Source: Asterias rubens | Lineage: Eukaryota; Echinodermata; Asteroidea; Forcipulatida; Asteriidae | Assembly (NCBI RefSeq): GCF_902459465.1 | Contig: NC_047065.1 | Coordinates: 2,786,309 to 2,850,308 of the forward strand | DNA length: 64,000 bases | Direction of reading: 5' to 3' | Shown: piece after piece, positions 41,337 through 52,524 of the stretch | Layout: every line of letters begins with the position of its first letter | How positions within the stretch are numbered: the stretch's first letter is position 1 | Program-made: the position numbers and the translations under genes | Notes under the pieces: model-generated | Databases searched by the model: none | Seen by the model: the letters and a program-made list of their open reading frames with translations, nothing else | Told to the model about the DNA's origin: nothing

Positions 41337-42498
41337 TTATTGAATTCAAATGTTATCAATTTGACATTGAATTGTAATTTTGTATTGAATTTCTTAAATT
41401 TGTCCAACACCAAATTTTAAAGTTTACTAAAATAAGTATTTTATTATATATTTTTAAATCAAGTGATGACCAAAGCTTTCTCCCCAGTGCTGGCAGTGTT
41501 AATACAGCCACGATTCCTCGGTAAATTTGACAATGAGTTAATCACTCATACATTAATTTCATAACTTTATAATATAGAATATTATAAATGTGTGGTGAAA
41601 TATAATTTTATAGTATATAATAGTGACACTATAAATATTCACTTATGCAATGATATTATTATTGTCATCGATTGTTCCATTGGCTATTGAAATAGTCCTA
41701 GACATGTTTTTCTCCAATTTTAAATATTAAAGCTAATATATTTTAGTGGTGATTTCTGACTGCTTCTTTTATTGTTTGTAACAAACAAAATCACGAGAAT
41801 AAATTATCATAAGGATCTAACAGCTCTTATTTTGAGTCTTGTATTCTTGAACTACGAGGAGCCAGTGTCCCAAGGAATTCCATCTGCCGGATATTGGGTG
41901 CGTTCGATTAGCTTGAATACCAACCACCCTCGTGTGCTAATACGCAAATTTTGAACCACCGCTAGTGACCGGAAAGTCACAAAAAATGTAAAAGTATGCC
42001 ATGATGTTTCCGTGAAACACAACAAACGGTTTATGAAAACGTGTATCTTGTCTCCAATGATTCAACTTTACACGAAGGCAACGGCGCAGTCTAGCGGTAC
42101 CACACGTTCTGTACAAAGAGATTTAATCCTGCTCGTTAATCGGCCGTCCAGCTGGAGGTCTCCCATCTTTTTCCACAGGTCAGACAGGGCCGCTGTCAGG
42201 GTATTCTTTTGTTACTCTGTGGTTTTGTGGGTCGTTCGAGCTCCTTCTCTTCCTTCCTCCACAGTTTGCCATATGGGGGGGACAGAAATTCCTGCCACAC
42301 ATTCACTAACACTCATCAATGACATGAAATGTTTACAAATTAAACTTTAAATGATTTCTATAAATACTTATCGGTCACTCGACATTGCTGTTGAAACTTG
42401 GACCCAACCATTACAATAACTTCAGAGTGACTAACAGACAGCTATCTAGAGATAATGTTTGTGTGTTTCAACTTTCCGGGTTTTTATTATCATCGGTC
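41337..42498. other. Intergenic stretch, no gene recognised
   Basis: Very AT-rich to 41,760. A partial MITE-D-like end (GGGTGCGTTCGATTAGC) occurs at 41,897. A plus-strand frame (42,012-42,350) has no recognisable domain. Confidence 0.4.
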
Positions 42499-42885
42499 TT
42501 AAAGGCCCTGGACGCGTTTGGTAAGAAATATTCAAAGCATTATTAGTATAAAAACTTACTTGGTAACGAGCAATGGAGAGCTGTTGATAGTGTAAAATAT
42601 TGTGAAAAACGGCTCCCTCTGAAGTAAAGTAGTTTTTGCGAAGGGGTTATTATTTCTCACTCGAATATTTGAATCTGAGAAAGACTTCATCAGGCCTGAA
42701 GCCTTTCTCAAGCATCTGAAAGCACCTTTTGTGCACTATGGATGTTTCTTCTTAAGTTAATTTCTTGCAACTTCGATGACAAATTAAGCCAAATTTTTCA
42801 CAGATTTGTTATTTTATGCATATTTTGGGATACACCAAGTGAGAATACTGGCTTCGACAATTACCAAAGGTGTCCAATGACTTGA
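42499..42885. mobile_element. MITE-B subfamily copy
   Basis: TTAA on the left and TTGA on the right; ends AGGCCCTGGACGCGTTTGG and CCAAAGGTGTCCAATGACT. Confidence 0.85.
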
Positions 42886-43422
42886 ATGTTATTGACGTCA
42901 AGTTATAAAGGGGCTCATGTTGTCGATAATGAGAGATGATGGAACACAGATGAGATGAGGCCCCCGTAAGATTCTTCCAATCTCCCCGAGTAGCTCAGCC
43001 GTGATTGCACGCTCTCTCTCCTTCAAGCACTTGATCGTAGCTAATGCTTGACTGTTTACACTTGAGACTTGACCAAGGATGAAGGACTATTTCACGGTAT
43101 TTTATCAGCTTCTTGTCATGAGTATTTAAGAGGTTGCTGAAGAATTCCTAGGACTGGGGAGGTGCTTGAGTTTTTGATGTTGTTCACTTGAAATCTGGAT
43201 TAAAATGACAGACGCAGAGATTTACAGATTACCTTTCAAAAATGTGAAGAAAATTTCGATAACTATGGAGGATGTTGAACTCGCTGGCCCTTGATCTGGC
43301 AAAGACAATGTGTGAGGTTAAAGTTGGAGATGGGGTGGTAGGGAGGGGAGGAGGTTTGGGGAGAAGGGGAGGAGGTTTGGGGAGAAGGGGAGGATCCGAA
43401 GACGCATCTAAGCATAGAGTAA
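42886..43422. other. Intergenic stretch with a purine-rich direct repeat
   Basis: GGGGAGAAGGGGAGGAGGTTT-type units recur about three times at 43,340-43,395. They give proline-rich minus-strand frames that I do not regard as coding. Confidence 0.5.
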
Positions 43423-43790
43423 GAAGGCACTGGACACCTTTGGTTACTGTCAAAGACCAGTATTCTCACTTGGTTGTGTATCTCAACATATGCATAAAAT
43501 AACTCTCACAATTTGGGCTCAATATTGGTCGTCGAAGTTGCAAGAGAATAATGAAAGAAAAAAACACCATTGTTGCACAAATGTGTGTGCGTTCAGATGC
43601 TTAACAAAAAGGCTTCAGGCCTGTAGTGAGATATTATTACTTCTTTCTTGAAAACCACGTCACTTCAGAGGGAGCCGTTTCTCACCAATGTTTTATACTA
43701 TCAACCTCTTCCCATTACTCGTTACCGAGTAAATTTGTATGCTTAACATTATTTTTTAGTAATTGCCAATAGTGTCCAGTACCTTTGAAG
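43423..43790. mobile_element. MITE-B copy, reverse orientation
   Basis: Ends AAGGCACTGGACACCTTTGG and CCAATAGTGTCCAGTACCTT. Confidence 0.85.
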
Positions 43791-43836
43791 ACTAGCTAGT
43801 TAAATAACTTAATATTAAATATTAAACTGAGACAGT

Positions 43837-44168
43837 CTTTAAACTATTGGTAATTACTCGAAAGTAGTTATTAGCATAAAACCTCACTTGGTAACGAGTA
43901 ATGGGGAGAGGTTGATAGTATATAAAACATTGTGAAAAACGGCTCCCTCTGAAGTGACGTAGTTATCGAGAAAGAAGTAATTTTCCACGGATTTGATTTC
44001 GAGACCTCAAGTTTAGAATTTGAGGTCTCGAAATCAAACATCTGAAAGCACACAACTTCGAGTGTCAAGGCTGTTTTTTCTTTCATATGCTATTTTATGC
44101 ATGTGTTGAGATCCACCGAGTGAGAAGACTGGATTTTTACCAATAGTGTCCATAACACTGTCTTGAAG
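43837..44168. mobile_element. MITE-B copy with terminal deletions
   Basis: AAACTATTGGTAATTACTCG at the left and CCAATAGTGTCCATAACACTG at the right; body intact. Confidence 0.8.
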
Positions 44169-45151
44169 TGTTAACACCCTCTTCCTTGTTTTCTCTTTGT
44201 TCCTATTCTGTAAACAGTGCTGAAGAAGGATTATCAGATAATCCCTAACAACCCCAAAATCTCTCAATAACAACTTTTTTTCTATCCTTACCTAATGTTA
44301 ATTTAGTATACTTTTTGGCTCAATTCATGTTCCAAGTCTCCGCAGCCAGTGACCCCAAATATTGTTTACAATACCGCGAAGAGCTTGCATATTTCATAGC
44401 GATAATATCTTAAGACATCTGACGCCGGGTAGATTTCCAAAATGTCCTCAGTATTCTTTAGAGTGACACTAACCAGGCTGGTGGTATGCGCTGCATGCTT
44501 TATAGCTTGAACTTGTGTTAAGTGTCTGTGAAATTAACAGGAACACCCGAAAGCCGTTTGGTTGTTGTTAAAGTGGTGTAAAAAGTGCAGTTTGGTAAGG
44601 AATATTTTGTCAGATGTTGTAAGACGAAAAGAAGAATCTAAAAACGGACTGGCATTTTTTACAAATGAGTTGTTTATGTAGACCCATGTTACGGATGATG
44701 ACAATTGCACTTTGAATGCAGAAAGCCGTTTTGTATTATGTTAAAGTAATGTAAAAGTGCCATTTTGGTATGAATTATTTGTCAATTAATGTAAGAGTTT
44801 AGAAGAGGAATCTGAAAAATAGACTGGACATTTTAGTTAAAGGAGTTGTTTAATTGTAGACAACTATTTTTTACCATTTGGAAGCTTGTGGGATGTACCA
44901 ATGAGGTTTGTATCCAAAGGATTTTCCACAAATTCTTTCTGTCTTCTGATGGGGCAGATGTTGCCATTTTCTGTTTTCTAAAGACTTGGTTTCTTCTGAA
45001 TTAAAGTTGCAATCATTGTATCATCATAATCATGGTCCCTCATTTAGTTAGGAAGATCAGTGGGAAGCACCCCGATGTCCCTATAGCATGGATACATCTG
45101 TGCTGATGAGCTTCTGTCTTCCCCTTTTCCTCCTTCCATGTTTTGGTGATC
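44169..45151. other. Intergenic stretch with a diverged tandem duplication (about 44,540-44,870)
   Basis: GAAAGCCGTTTGGTTGTTG...TTTATGTAGAC at 44,540-44,690 recurs as GAAAGCCGTTTTGTATTATG...TTAATTGTAGAC at 44,715-44,865 with about 25% visible differences. No gene is recognised. Confidence 0.55.
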
Positions 45152-45390
45152 AGGGCCCAATTTCATAGAGCTGCTCAGCACAAAAGTTTGCTTAGCATAA
45201 TATTTCTTCCTTGATAAAAACAGGATTACCAACCAAATTTCCATTTGTTGCATATTGCTTTTTACTGGTATTCAGCTGTTGTTTGCTTATCCTGAAAATC
45301 ACATGGACATTTGGTTGGTAATCCTGTTTTTAACAAGGAAGAATGTTTTTGCTAAGCAAAGTTTTGTGCTAAGCAGCTCTATGAAATGTA
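45152..45390. mobile_element. MITE-A copy
   Basis: GGGCCCAATTTCATAGAGC at the left and GCAGCTCTATGAAAT at the right, with the family's internal AACCAAATTTCC / ATTTGGTTGG pair. Confidence 0.9.
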
Positions 45391-45885
45391 TCCTAAGTAA
45401 TAAGCTGAGATGCAGGTTCTTTGGTGTTTCTGTATGAGTGCAATGCGAGTGTCAGAAAATAGAAATGTAAAATTGGAATTTATTGTTGGACTAATTGGCT
45501 ATTTCATAAATATCGTCAACCATTTTGTACAAAACTGACCACCATAGAAGTCAAAGCCACTAAATCACAAAACAACGAGCAAGCCACAAATCGGTTTGTC
45601 GGCGTTAATGCGTGTAAAATAGACTCCAGCCAATCTATCAACCGGCCACCATAACAGCATCACCTGCTGCACTCGAATCTAAATCTCCCACTTTAGGAAA
45701 CAGTAACAACTCTTTCACACCCTCTAGCCACCTAGTTGACGACAGAGACCCTCCCCGTTGATAAGCGCTTTACGACGGGCGAGTCGAGCGTCGTCCCACT
45801 GCTCGGGGTTAGGACCCCTTCGGAAGTGTTAGAGAAATAAACGTAATTTCTGTTTTAGTCTCGTTAAGACAAAACTGTGTGAGAG
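45391..45885. other. Intergenic stretch, no gene recognised
   Basis: The second half (45,600-45,850) is GC-richer with hairpin-like GCTTTACGACGGGCGAG / CTCGGGG motifs. No domain is seen in any frame. Confidence 0.4.
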
Positions 45886-46649
45886 TTTAAAAGCACTAGA
45901 CTCGTTTGGTAATTGTCAAAGACCAGTATTCTCACTTGGTGTATCCGAACATATGCATAACAGGTCTGTGAAAATTTGGGCTCAATTGTTCATCAAATTG
46001 GCAAGAGAATGATTAAAGACAGTGGACACTATTTGTAATTACTCAAAATAATTAATAGCACAAAACCTTACTTGATGACGAGTAATGGGGAGCGGTTGAT
46101 ACAATATAATATTCTGAGAAACGGCTCCCTCTGAAGTAACCTAGTTTTGAGAAAGAAGTAATTTTTCCACTAAAATATTTGAATTTTAGTTCGATTTTTT
46201 CCAAGAATTTGATTTCGTGACCTAAGATTTCGAATTTGAGATCTCGAAATCAAGCATCTGAAAGCACACAACTTCGTGTGACAAGGGTGTTTTTCTTTCA
46301 TTATTATCTCTCAACTTTGACGACCAATATTGAGCTCAAATTTGCACAGGTTAATTTATGCATATGTTGAGTTAGACCGAGTGAGAAGACTGGTCTTTGA
46401 CAATTACCAATAGTGTCCAGTGTCTTTAAAGAAAAAACAGCCTTGTTTCATTACTTTGTGATGCATAAAAGGCTTCAGCTGAAGTTTTATTTAGTATTTG
46501 AGTGAGAATTTACCTCTTTCTCAAAAACTACATTACTTCAGAAGGAGCCGTTTCTCACAATGTTTTATACTATCCATTGATCGTTAACAACTAAGTTTTT
46601 ATGCTAAGAATTTATTTGAGTAATTACCAATAGTGTCCATGCCTTTAAC
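45886..46649. mobile_element. MITE-B copy containing a second MITE-B (nested, 46,013-46,429)
   Basis: The outer copy is cut at GAATGATTAA; the inner copy is flanked by TTAA on each side, and the outer one resumes at AGAAAAAACAGCC. The break and resumption reconstruct an uninterrupted GATTAAAGAAAAAAC site, which shows TTAA target duplication directly. Confidence 0.92.
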
Positions 46650-46699
46650 ACGACACGCTCAACTGTTCCAGTTCACTGATGGCGGGAAAGTTGTAGAGA

Positions 46700-47172
46700 G
46701 CTTTATATGGGTGGGGGGGGAGGGGGGGGGGTAGTCGGTAGACCCTCTCTTACTTAAATAAAGATCCAAGTGTATTCGGTATCGTTTATAAAACACTCGC
46801 GCGTTTGTCTTTTGCGAGGAAGACCCTCAAGCTAGCAATGAACTTGAACGGGGTCGCCCCGCTCAGCGCCTCGCAGACACCCACAGGCTTGGTGGCCCAA
46901 CTACCCTGACGCGTCGTTGTACTTTCAGGCGCGGTCCCCAAGTGCTCCCAGCCCTAAATCCCCAACTCGAAATTCGATTAAATCGGTCGTATTTACTTTA
47001 GTTTATCGTCATGTAAGGAAATCTATTTTTATAGCACAGTTTTGTTTTTCGGTTTCTTTTGAAGCTCTAAGTAGGCGGGTAGCATTTTTTCCTGCACTCT
47101 GAAATTTTCACTGTCGTATTGCTTTTTAGTGAAAATTTAAAATTTTCTAAATCGATTCAAAATAAGGAATCC
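46700..47172. other. Intergenic stretch with a G-run
   Basis: G-tracts at 46,708-46,732 could form a quadruplex. The rest has no recognised gene; the frame at 46,917-47,102 carries no known domain. Confidence 0.4.
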
Positions 47173-47474
47173 TTAAAGGTAGTGGACACTATTGGTAATT
47201 ACTCAAAATAATTTTTAGCATAAAAGCTTACCTGTTAACGAGTAATGGAGAGCTGTTGATTTTCCACGAATTTGATTTTGAGACCTTGAAATCAAGCATC
47301 TGAAAGCACACAACTTCGTGTGACAATGGTGTTTTTTCTTTCATTGATATCTTGCAACTTCGACGACCAATTGAGCTCAAATGTTTACAGGTTTGTTATT
47401 TTATGCATATGTTGAGATACACTAAGTGAGAAGACTGATCTTTGACACTTACCAATAGTGTCCAGTGTCTTTAA
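47173..47474. mobile_element. MITE-B copy with internal deletion
   Basis: TTAA on both sides; ends AGGTAGTGGACACTATTGG and CAATAGTGTCCAGTGTCT. About 80 bp of the interior are missing. Confidence 0.9.
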
Positions 47475-47938
47475 AAACAAATTGAGTTCATGTTTGTTGT
47501 ATTGTCATTTAGTCTTCGAGAAAGACTCTGCTAGGGTCGAAACGTCAGACCATTAACTATTTTTTTCCATGTCACTATCTCACATACACAGACTTAAATT
47601 ATTCTTTCGAACAATACTCTCGTTATTAAAACTCTAAGACCAACAACCAACACAATTCGTCTTGAATACTTTTATATAAAATCCACATACCAAAATACCG
47701 TAATGTTTATCTTCTGGAGCGTGGTCTGCTGAATGTCTACCGGGCGTCACGAGCCGAACCACCCGCGCTTGATTATTCTGCTGTCATGGTCTGTCCTCAA
47801 CTGATCCCCGTTGATTCGTTGAAATTCCCTGATAACTAAAAGTCATTCAGCCGTTTATCTTTTTGGAACGCGTAAGAAGCTTTTTCAGAGTGAGATAAAT
47901 GGTGTTTAGGGTCATGAATGTATTGATATGTTATTCAC
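47475..47938. other. Intergenic stretch with a Penelope-like 3' end fragment
   Basis: 47,490-47,570 matches the Penelope-like 3' flank at 35,915-35,985 (TTTGTTGTATTGTCATTTAG, GACTCTGCTAGGGTCGAAAC). The rest is unrecognised. Confidence 0.6.
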
Positions 47939-48639
47939 TTAAAGGGTCTGTATACGTTTGGTAATGACTCTGAAAATTAATGACAGTAAAAACGTACGTG
48001 GTATATTTTATAAGAGTGTACAGCAGGTTTGGGATAGTATACTGTGTTTTTAGAAACAGTTTCATTTCGAAATACTGCGGTTATGGAAAATATATTTCAC
48101 TTTTTAGCCAACAGTTTTGGTTATAACAAGAGCTAACTTTTCTCAGATTGTGTATTCCTAATTAGGGATCATTCGTCATGCGTGGACATGGCCGCTACTG
48201 ATTTTCGGCAGTATTTCGAAGACGAGACCACCATTAATTTTGAAATAAAATGTTCAGAGGTTTATTATTATATGTTCAGAGTGTTATGGTATATTAACAA
48301 AATTATTAACTTAAAAACTGACTTGGTAGCGAGCATTGGAGAGCTGTTGATAGTATAACACATTGTGGGAAACGAGGGTCTCTGAAGTAACATAGTTTTT
48401 GAGAAAGAGGTAATTTTTCACTTAAATAATAAAAGACTTCTAGCTAGAAGTCTTTTATTCCTATCTGAAAGCACACAAATTCGTCCCACCAGGGTGTTTG
48501 TCTTTCATCGTTTTCTCGCAACTTTGATGACCAATTGAGCTCAAATTTTTACAGGCGTTTTATTTTATGGTTATGATGGGATACACCAAGTGAGAAGACT
48601 GGTCTTCGACAATTACCAAACGTGCACCTTCCCTTTAAG
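47939..48639. mobile_element. Long MITE-B-like element (about 700 bp)
   Basis: TTAA-flanked ends AGGGTCTGTATACGTTTGG and CCAAACGTGCACCTTCCCT. It contains a second internal left-end-like segment at about 48,300, so it may be a composite of two subfamilies. Confidence 0.6.
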
Positions 48640-49071
48640 GAAAGTTAGTCTTGAGTTTTCTTTTAGTTGGTTCCCATCTAGTCTCCAGGGACAGCCGCTT
48701 GTAAACCCTAACTCATATTACGATAGTGTTACAATAGCCCACACACATCGCTAAACGTCTTGAATTAAGTCCGCAGAGGCCAATCGAGGTCATGGGTTTT
48801 GTTTATATCTTCAGACCGGCTAGTCATCACCTCGACCAACTAGATTGCCTCGTGGACAATACCGACCAATAAGAATGGGGAGGTTGTGGTCATGAATTTG
48901 AAAACCACAAATTATGACAAAATAGAAAAACCACATATTAGGACAGTGAGTATACCAACTAGATTACAAAGAAGAACACTTTATGAAGTAGGCTCACACA
49001 TTTTGTTTAAGTAAAACATTTATTCATTAACGTTTTTCACTCGTTGTATATATTAACTTCTCAGGCTATAG
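48640..49071. other. Intergenic stretch, no gene seen
   Basis: No repeats or exons recognised. Confidence 0.4.
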
Positions 49072-49455
49072 TTAAGGGCAGTGGATACTATGGTAATGAC
49101 TCTAAATAATTATTAGCATAAAACCTTACTTGGTAACGAGTAATGGGGAGAGGTTGATAGTATAAAACATTGTGAGAAACGGCTCCCTCTGAAGTTACGT
49201 AGTTTTTGAGAAAGAAGTAATTTTCCACGAAATTGATTCCGAGACCTCAGATGTAGATTTGGGAGGTCTCGAAATCAAGCATCTGAAAGCACACAACTGT
49301 GTGACAAGGGTGTTTTTTCTGTCATTGTTATCTCCCAACTTCGACCACATTGAGCTAACTTTTCACATGTTTGTTAATTTGATAAGCATATGTTGAGATA
49401 CACCAAGTGAGAAGACTGGTCTTTGACAATTACAAATAGTATCCAGTGTCTTTAA
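49072..49455. mobile_element. MITE-B copy
   Basis: TTAA on both sides; ends AGGGCAGTGGATACTATGG and AAATAGTATCCAGTGTCT. Confidence 0.9.
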
Positions 49456-49585
49456 AGGTCATGGACATTATTACTCAACATTGTGTTTTAAGACGTATTT
49501 TGTTTTAAGACGTTTTGATCTTCACCAGTCCTGACACGTCTTTCTGACAGCTACGTCATCGTGAAGTCTAATGGAGTACACGATT

Positions 49586-49709
49586 ATTCTCTAGCAACTT
49601 CAATGACCAATTGAGTCCAAATTTTCACAGTTTTGTTATGTGATGCATTATGTAGGGATATACCAAGTGAGAGTACTGACCTTTAACAAAAGGTGCCCAG
49701 TGCATTTAA
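49586..49709. mobile_element. MITE-B right-end fragment
   Basis: Starts TCTAGCAACTTCAATGACC and ends GGTGCCCAGTGCATTTAA. Confidence 0.7.
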
Positions 49710-50126
49710 AAGTATTACATTTTATTCATAAATCTACATCTATTCATGAATGTCATAACTTCTTTATAATAGTTAATAATTATGCCTGTTTGTCGACGTA
49801 TTATTTTAGTACAGTGTCGTGAATAATTAAAGCGCCGCTGTGGTGAAAGGTGGAATTAATCTTTGACTGACGATTAAAACAAAAACACGACAAAACTGTT
49901 CTAGTTTCTTGGGTGTTTGTTTCAGCATCAATGCATTTCAATTAATTAAACCACCAGTGTAGATTGGTGTCAATGTTAGTTTGCTTAGTAATTGAAACGC
50001 TTGTTGTTGACGCGTTGCGAAGGGGGGGGGGGTGGGGGGGGGGGGACTTCCTTAAGGCTGTTACAGATTCTGACAAAACAGAAACAGTAACAAATCGAAT
50101 CTCTGAACCATGACAAATTACTTCTG
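49710..50126. other. Intergenic stretch with a G-run
   Basis: G-tracts at 50,022-50,045 are broken by a single T. No gene is recognised. Confidence 0.4.
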
Positions 50127-50459
50127 GGCCGAATTTCATAGAGCTGCATATAAGCACAACAAGCAGCTAAGCACATCAAGATGATATTTACCAGAGTAAA
50201 GTTACCAGCCAAACTACCATGTCACATATACCGTTTATGACTGGTATCCTCCTCATTTCTGCCTAGCAGAAATGTGTCAAGCAGTATTTTCTGCGGAGCG
50301 CTGCTTAAGCAAAAGAACTAGCTATAAGCACAACATACTCACCAGAGTAAAGTTACCGTGTCATATGTACAGTTTTGACTGGCATCCTGCTCATTTCTGC
50401 TTAGCGGAAAGGTGACAAGCATTGTTTTCATCTTAAGCAGCTCTATGAAATTGGGCCCT
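50127..50459. mobile_element. MITE-A copy with duplicated interior
   Basis: Ends GGGCCGAATTTCATAGAGC and GCTCTATGAAATTGGGCCC. The block AGAGTAAAGTTACC...GGTATCCTCCTCATTTCTGC occurs twice. Confidence 0.85.
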
Positions 50460-50605
50460 GGGGTCGATTTAACAAAGATAGAACTTATGATTAGTCCTAG
50501 GACTTTTTAGGAGTATTAAAAACCTTGTCCTTTTTAAGTTAGGACGAGAAACTCGCCCTAACTCAAGATAAGACTACTCTTAACTCTTTGTGAAATCCAC
50601 CCTTG
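50460..50605. mobile_element. MITE-F copy (diverged hairpin)
   Basis: GGGGTCGATTTAACAAAG at the left and CTTTGTGAAATCCACCC at the right, with TAGTCCTAGGAC motifs. A near-perfect copy is at 60,399-60,571. Confidence 0.8.
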
Positions 50606-51480
50606 TCTCGTTTTCCGCCCTTTCCTGAGTTTGAAGTTGTTGATTTCAATACACGAATTGTTGTCATCGAAGGGAATGGCTGCCCTTCTCCCACCAGACA
50701 ATTCTCCAATGATCTCTTAAAAGTAGCGTTTTTTCCTCCCTGCAACTTAACTTGTGGTATGAGTTGTGAAGATGGAGAAGAAATGTAAGCCTAATCCCCT
50801 GGCCCCAGTTGGTCCAGCCAGTTGTGACGGGGGGACCCAATGCGTGTGTATACACAGTTGGGGTGGCGAGAGGACACCGTGTTAAAAGCAACTTATCCCG
50901 GCTTGAAGTATGCAGACTGCAGATTTTATAACAACGTGATGATAGCGATTGCTGGTTAGTGTTAAATTGAAGCCGGTGACTGGTGCATTTAGCGAGTCGG
51001 GCCTCCCTGCCGCCGCCGTGATAGTCGACTCGAAACACGGCCGAGATAAAGTTAGTAGATGAGGCACACCAGACTCTTACGACTTTATTTACACTTGATG
51101 GTTTTAAAGTCGTAAATCCTTTATTATAACCAGTAGAGATTTCACCACGTGAGGTCTACCTCTAAACATTTACCTTGGATTGATCCGATTGTGAAAGTCG
51201 AAATCTCAGCCATACACTCCTCCATTTACATAACTTAAATATTTTAAGTTTTCGAGTTGTTCTTCATTCATGCCCTGCTACATCAACATAGACACGCATC
51301 GTCTTGGGTGCTACAGTTCTCATTGAGCATCAGAGACAGGAGTTAGTTCTCAATCTTCCAAGCTGTCATCAAGCTTGTCCCGAACTGTTCACGCTGCCAT
51401 TTGACGCCAACATCATTTCGCGTTGACTTCCTTTTGGACTAGGCTCGGTTTCTTCGTGCTGTAAACTTTCATTTTGTACA
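50606..51480. other. Flank upstream of tbx20, no gene recognised
   Basis: Overlapping frames on both strands (50,563-51,067) lack known domains. It may hold tbx20 control sequence; no individual site can be called. Confidence 0.4.
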
Positions 51481-51499
51481 CACATTGACAGCAGAGGAT

Positions 51500-52190
51500 A
51501 GCTGGATGTAGTCTACTGACTGAATTATTTCAAGAAGTTTCTGTTATTGTGTGCTGTAGAAGCAGAAGGAGTTGTGTGTTTCGTTAAGTTGAATCTAGCT
51601 GAGCTGAACTTCTTCGCGTCAACTTTTGATAAACCTCGCCTTTAAAGATTTATGACAGGCAGAAATCTTCTCTTAAACTGACTGAATTATTTCAAGAAGT
51701 TTCTTTCATGGTGTGCTTCTACAGAATGAGTTGTGTATCGTCTAGCTGAGCTAAACTTCTTTGCTTAAATTTTTGAAAAACCTCCCCATGATATTCTGGG
51801 CAAGTTGAAGTCTGCTCGTCTTCAACTGACTGAATCTAACTACTTAAAGAAGTTTGTTTTATTGTTGAAGAATCTTTGCTTTGTCAGCAGAATGAGTTGT
51901 GTGATGTTTCGTTAACTTGACTCTAGCTGAGCTGATCTTTTTGTGACAACTTTTGAAAAACCTCATCTTTAAAGATTTATGGCAAGCAGAAATCTTCTCT
52001 TCAACTGACTGAATTATTTCAAGAAGTTTTATTTATTGTTCAAGAATGTTTGCTTTACCAGCTGAAGGAGTTGTGTATTGTCAACTTGATTCGTGCTAAG
52101 CTAAACTTCTTTGCGTCAATTTTTGAAAAACCTCATCTCTTGAGATTTATGGCAAGCAGATATCTTCCCGTCGACTGCTGCCTTTTTGTC
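51500..52190 (+). repeat. Four-unit degenerate tandem repeat in the probable tbx20 5' leader
   Basis: Units start near 51,517, 51,679, 51,827 and 52,005. They share TGACTGAATTATTTCAAGAAG, GAGTTGTGT, CTAGCTGAGCTGAACTTC, TTTTGAAAAACCTC and ATTTATGGCAAGCAGA. Unit length varies from about 148 to 180 bp. The last unit ends about 340 bp before the tbx20 ATG. Confidence 0.8.
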
Positions 52191-52524
52191 TTTAACTTTA
52201 CATTTCATAGATTTTTCCTTTTAGAATCTTGTCATACATGCATTGTGTAACCAGACATGAATGTGGTATAAACACAGTGTTGTGGTCGAACTGATGTGGT
52301 TTTACATATTCGTCCACCAATTTAAAAGCAAAATTAATCTGAAATTGTAATTTACAAGTTGCAACACTTGGTTGAATTATCAGAAACTTGATTCTGAACA
52401 ATAAGTTTGTTGATTTTTGAAGCGACAACAACTTCTTTACACATGGAATGAGCAATTTCTTGAGTTAAGACTCAATCAAGATAGTTTGTGGTTTGTGTCT
52501 TTTGTCTACGGACTTTCTCGGACC

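Noticed and set aside
42012..42350. A 112-codon plus-strand frame
   Set aside because: It has no recognisable domain, no repeat match and no splice context; too weak to call a gene.
50563..51067. Frames on both strands up to 124 codons upstream of tbx20
   Set aside because: No domain similarity is recognised, and they overlap each other on opposite strands.
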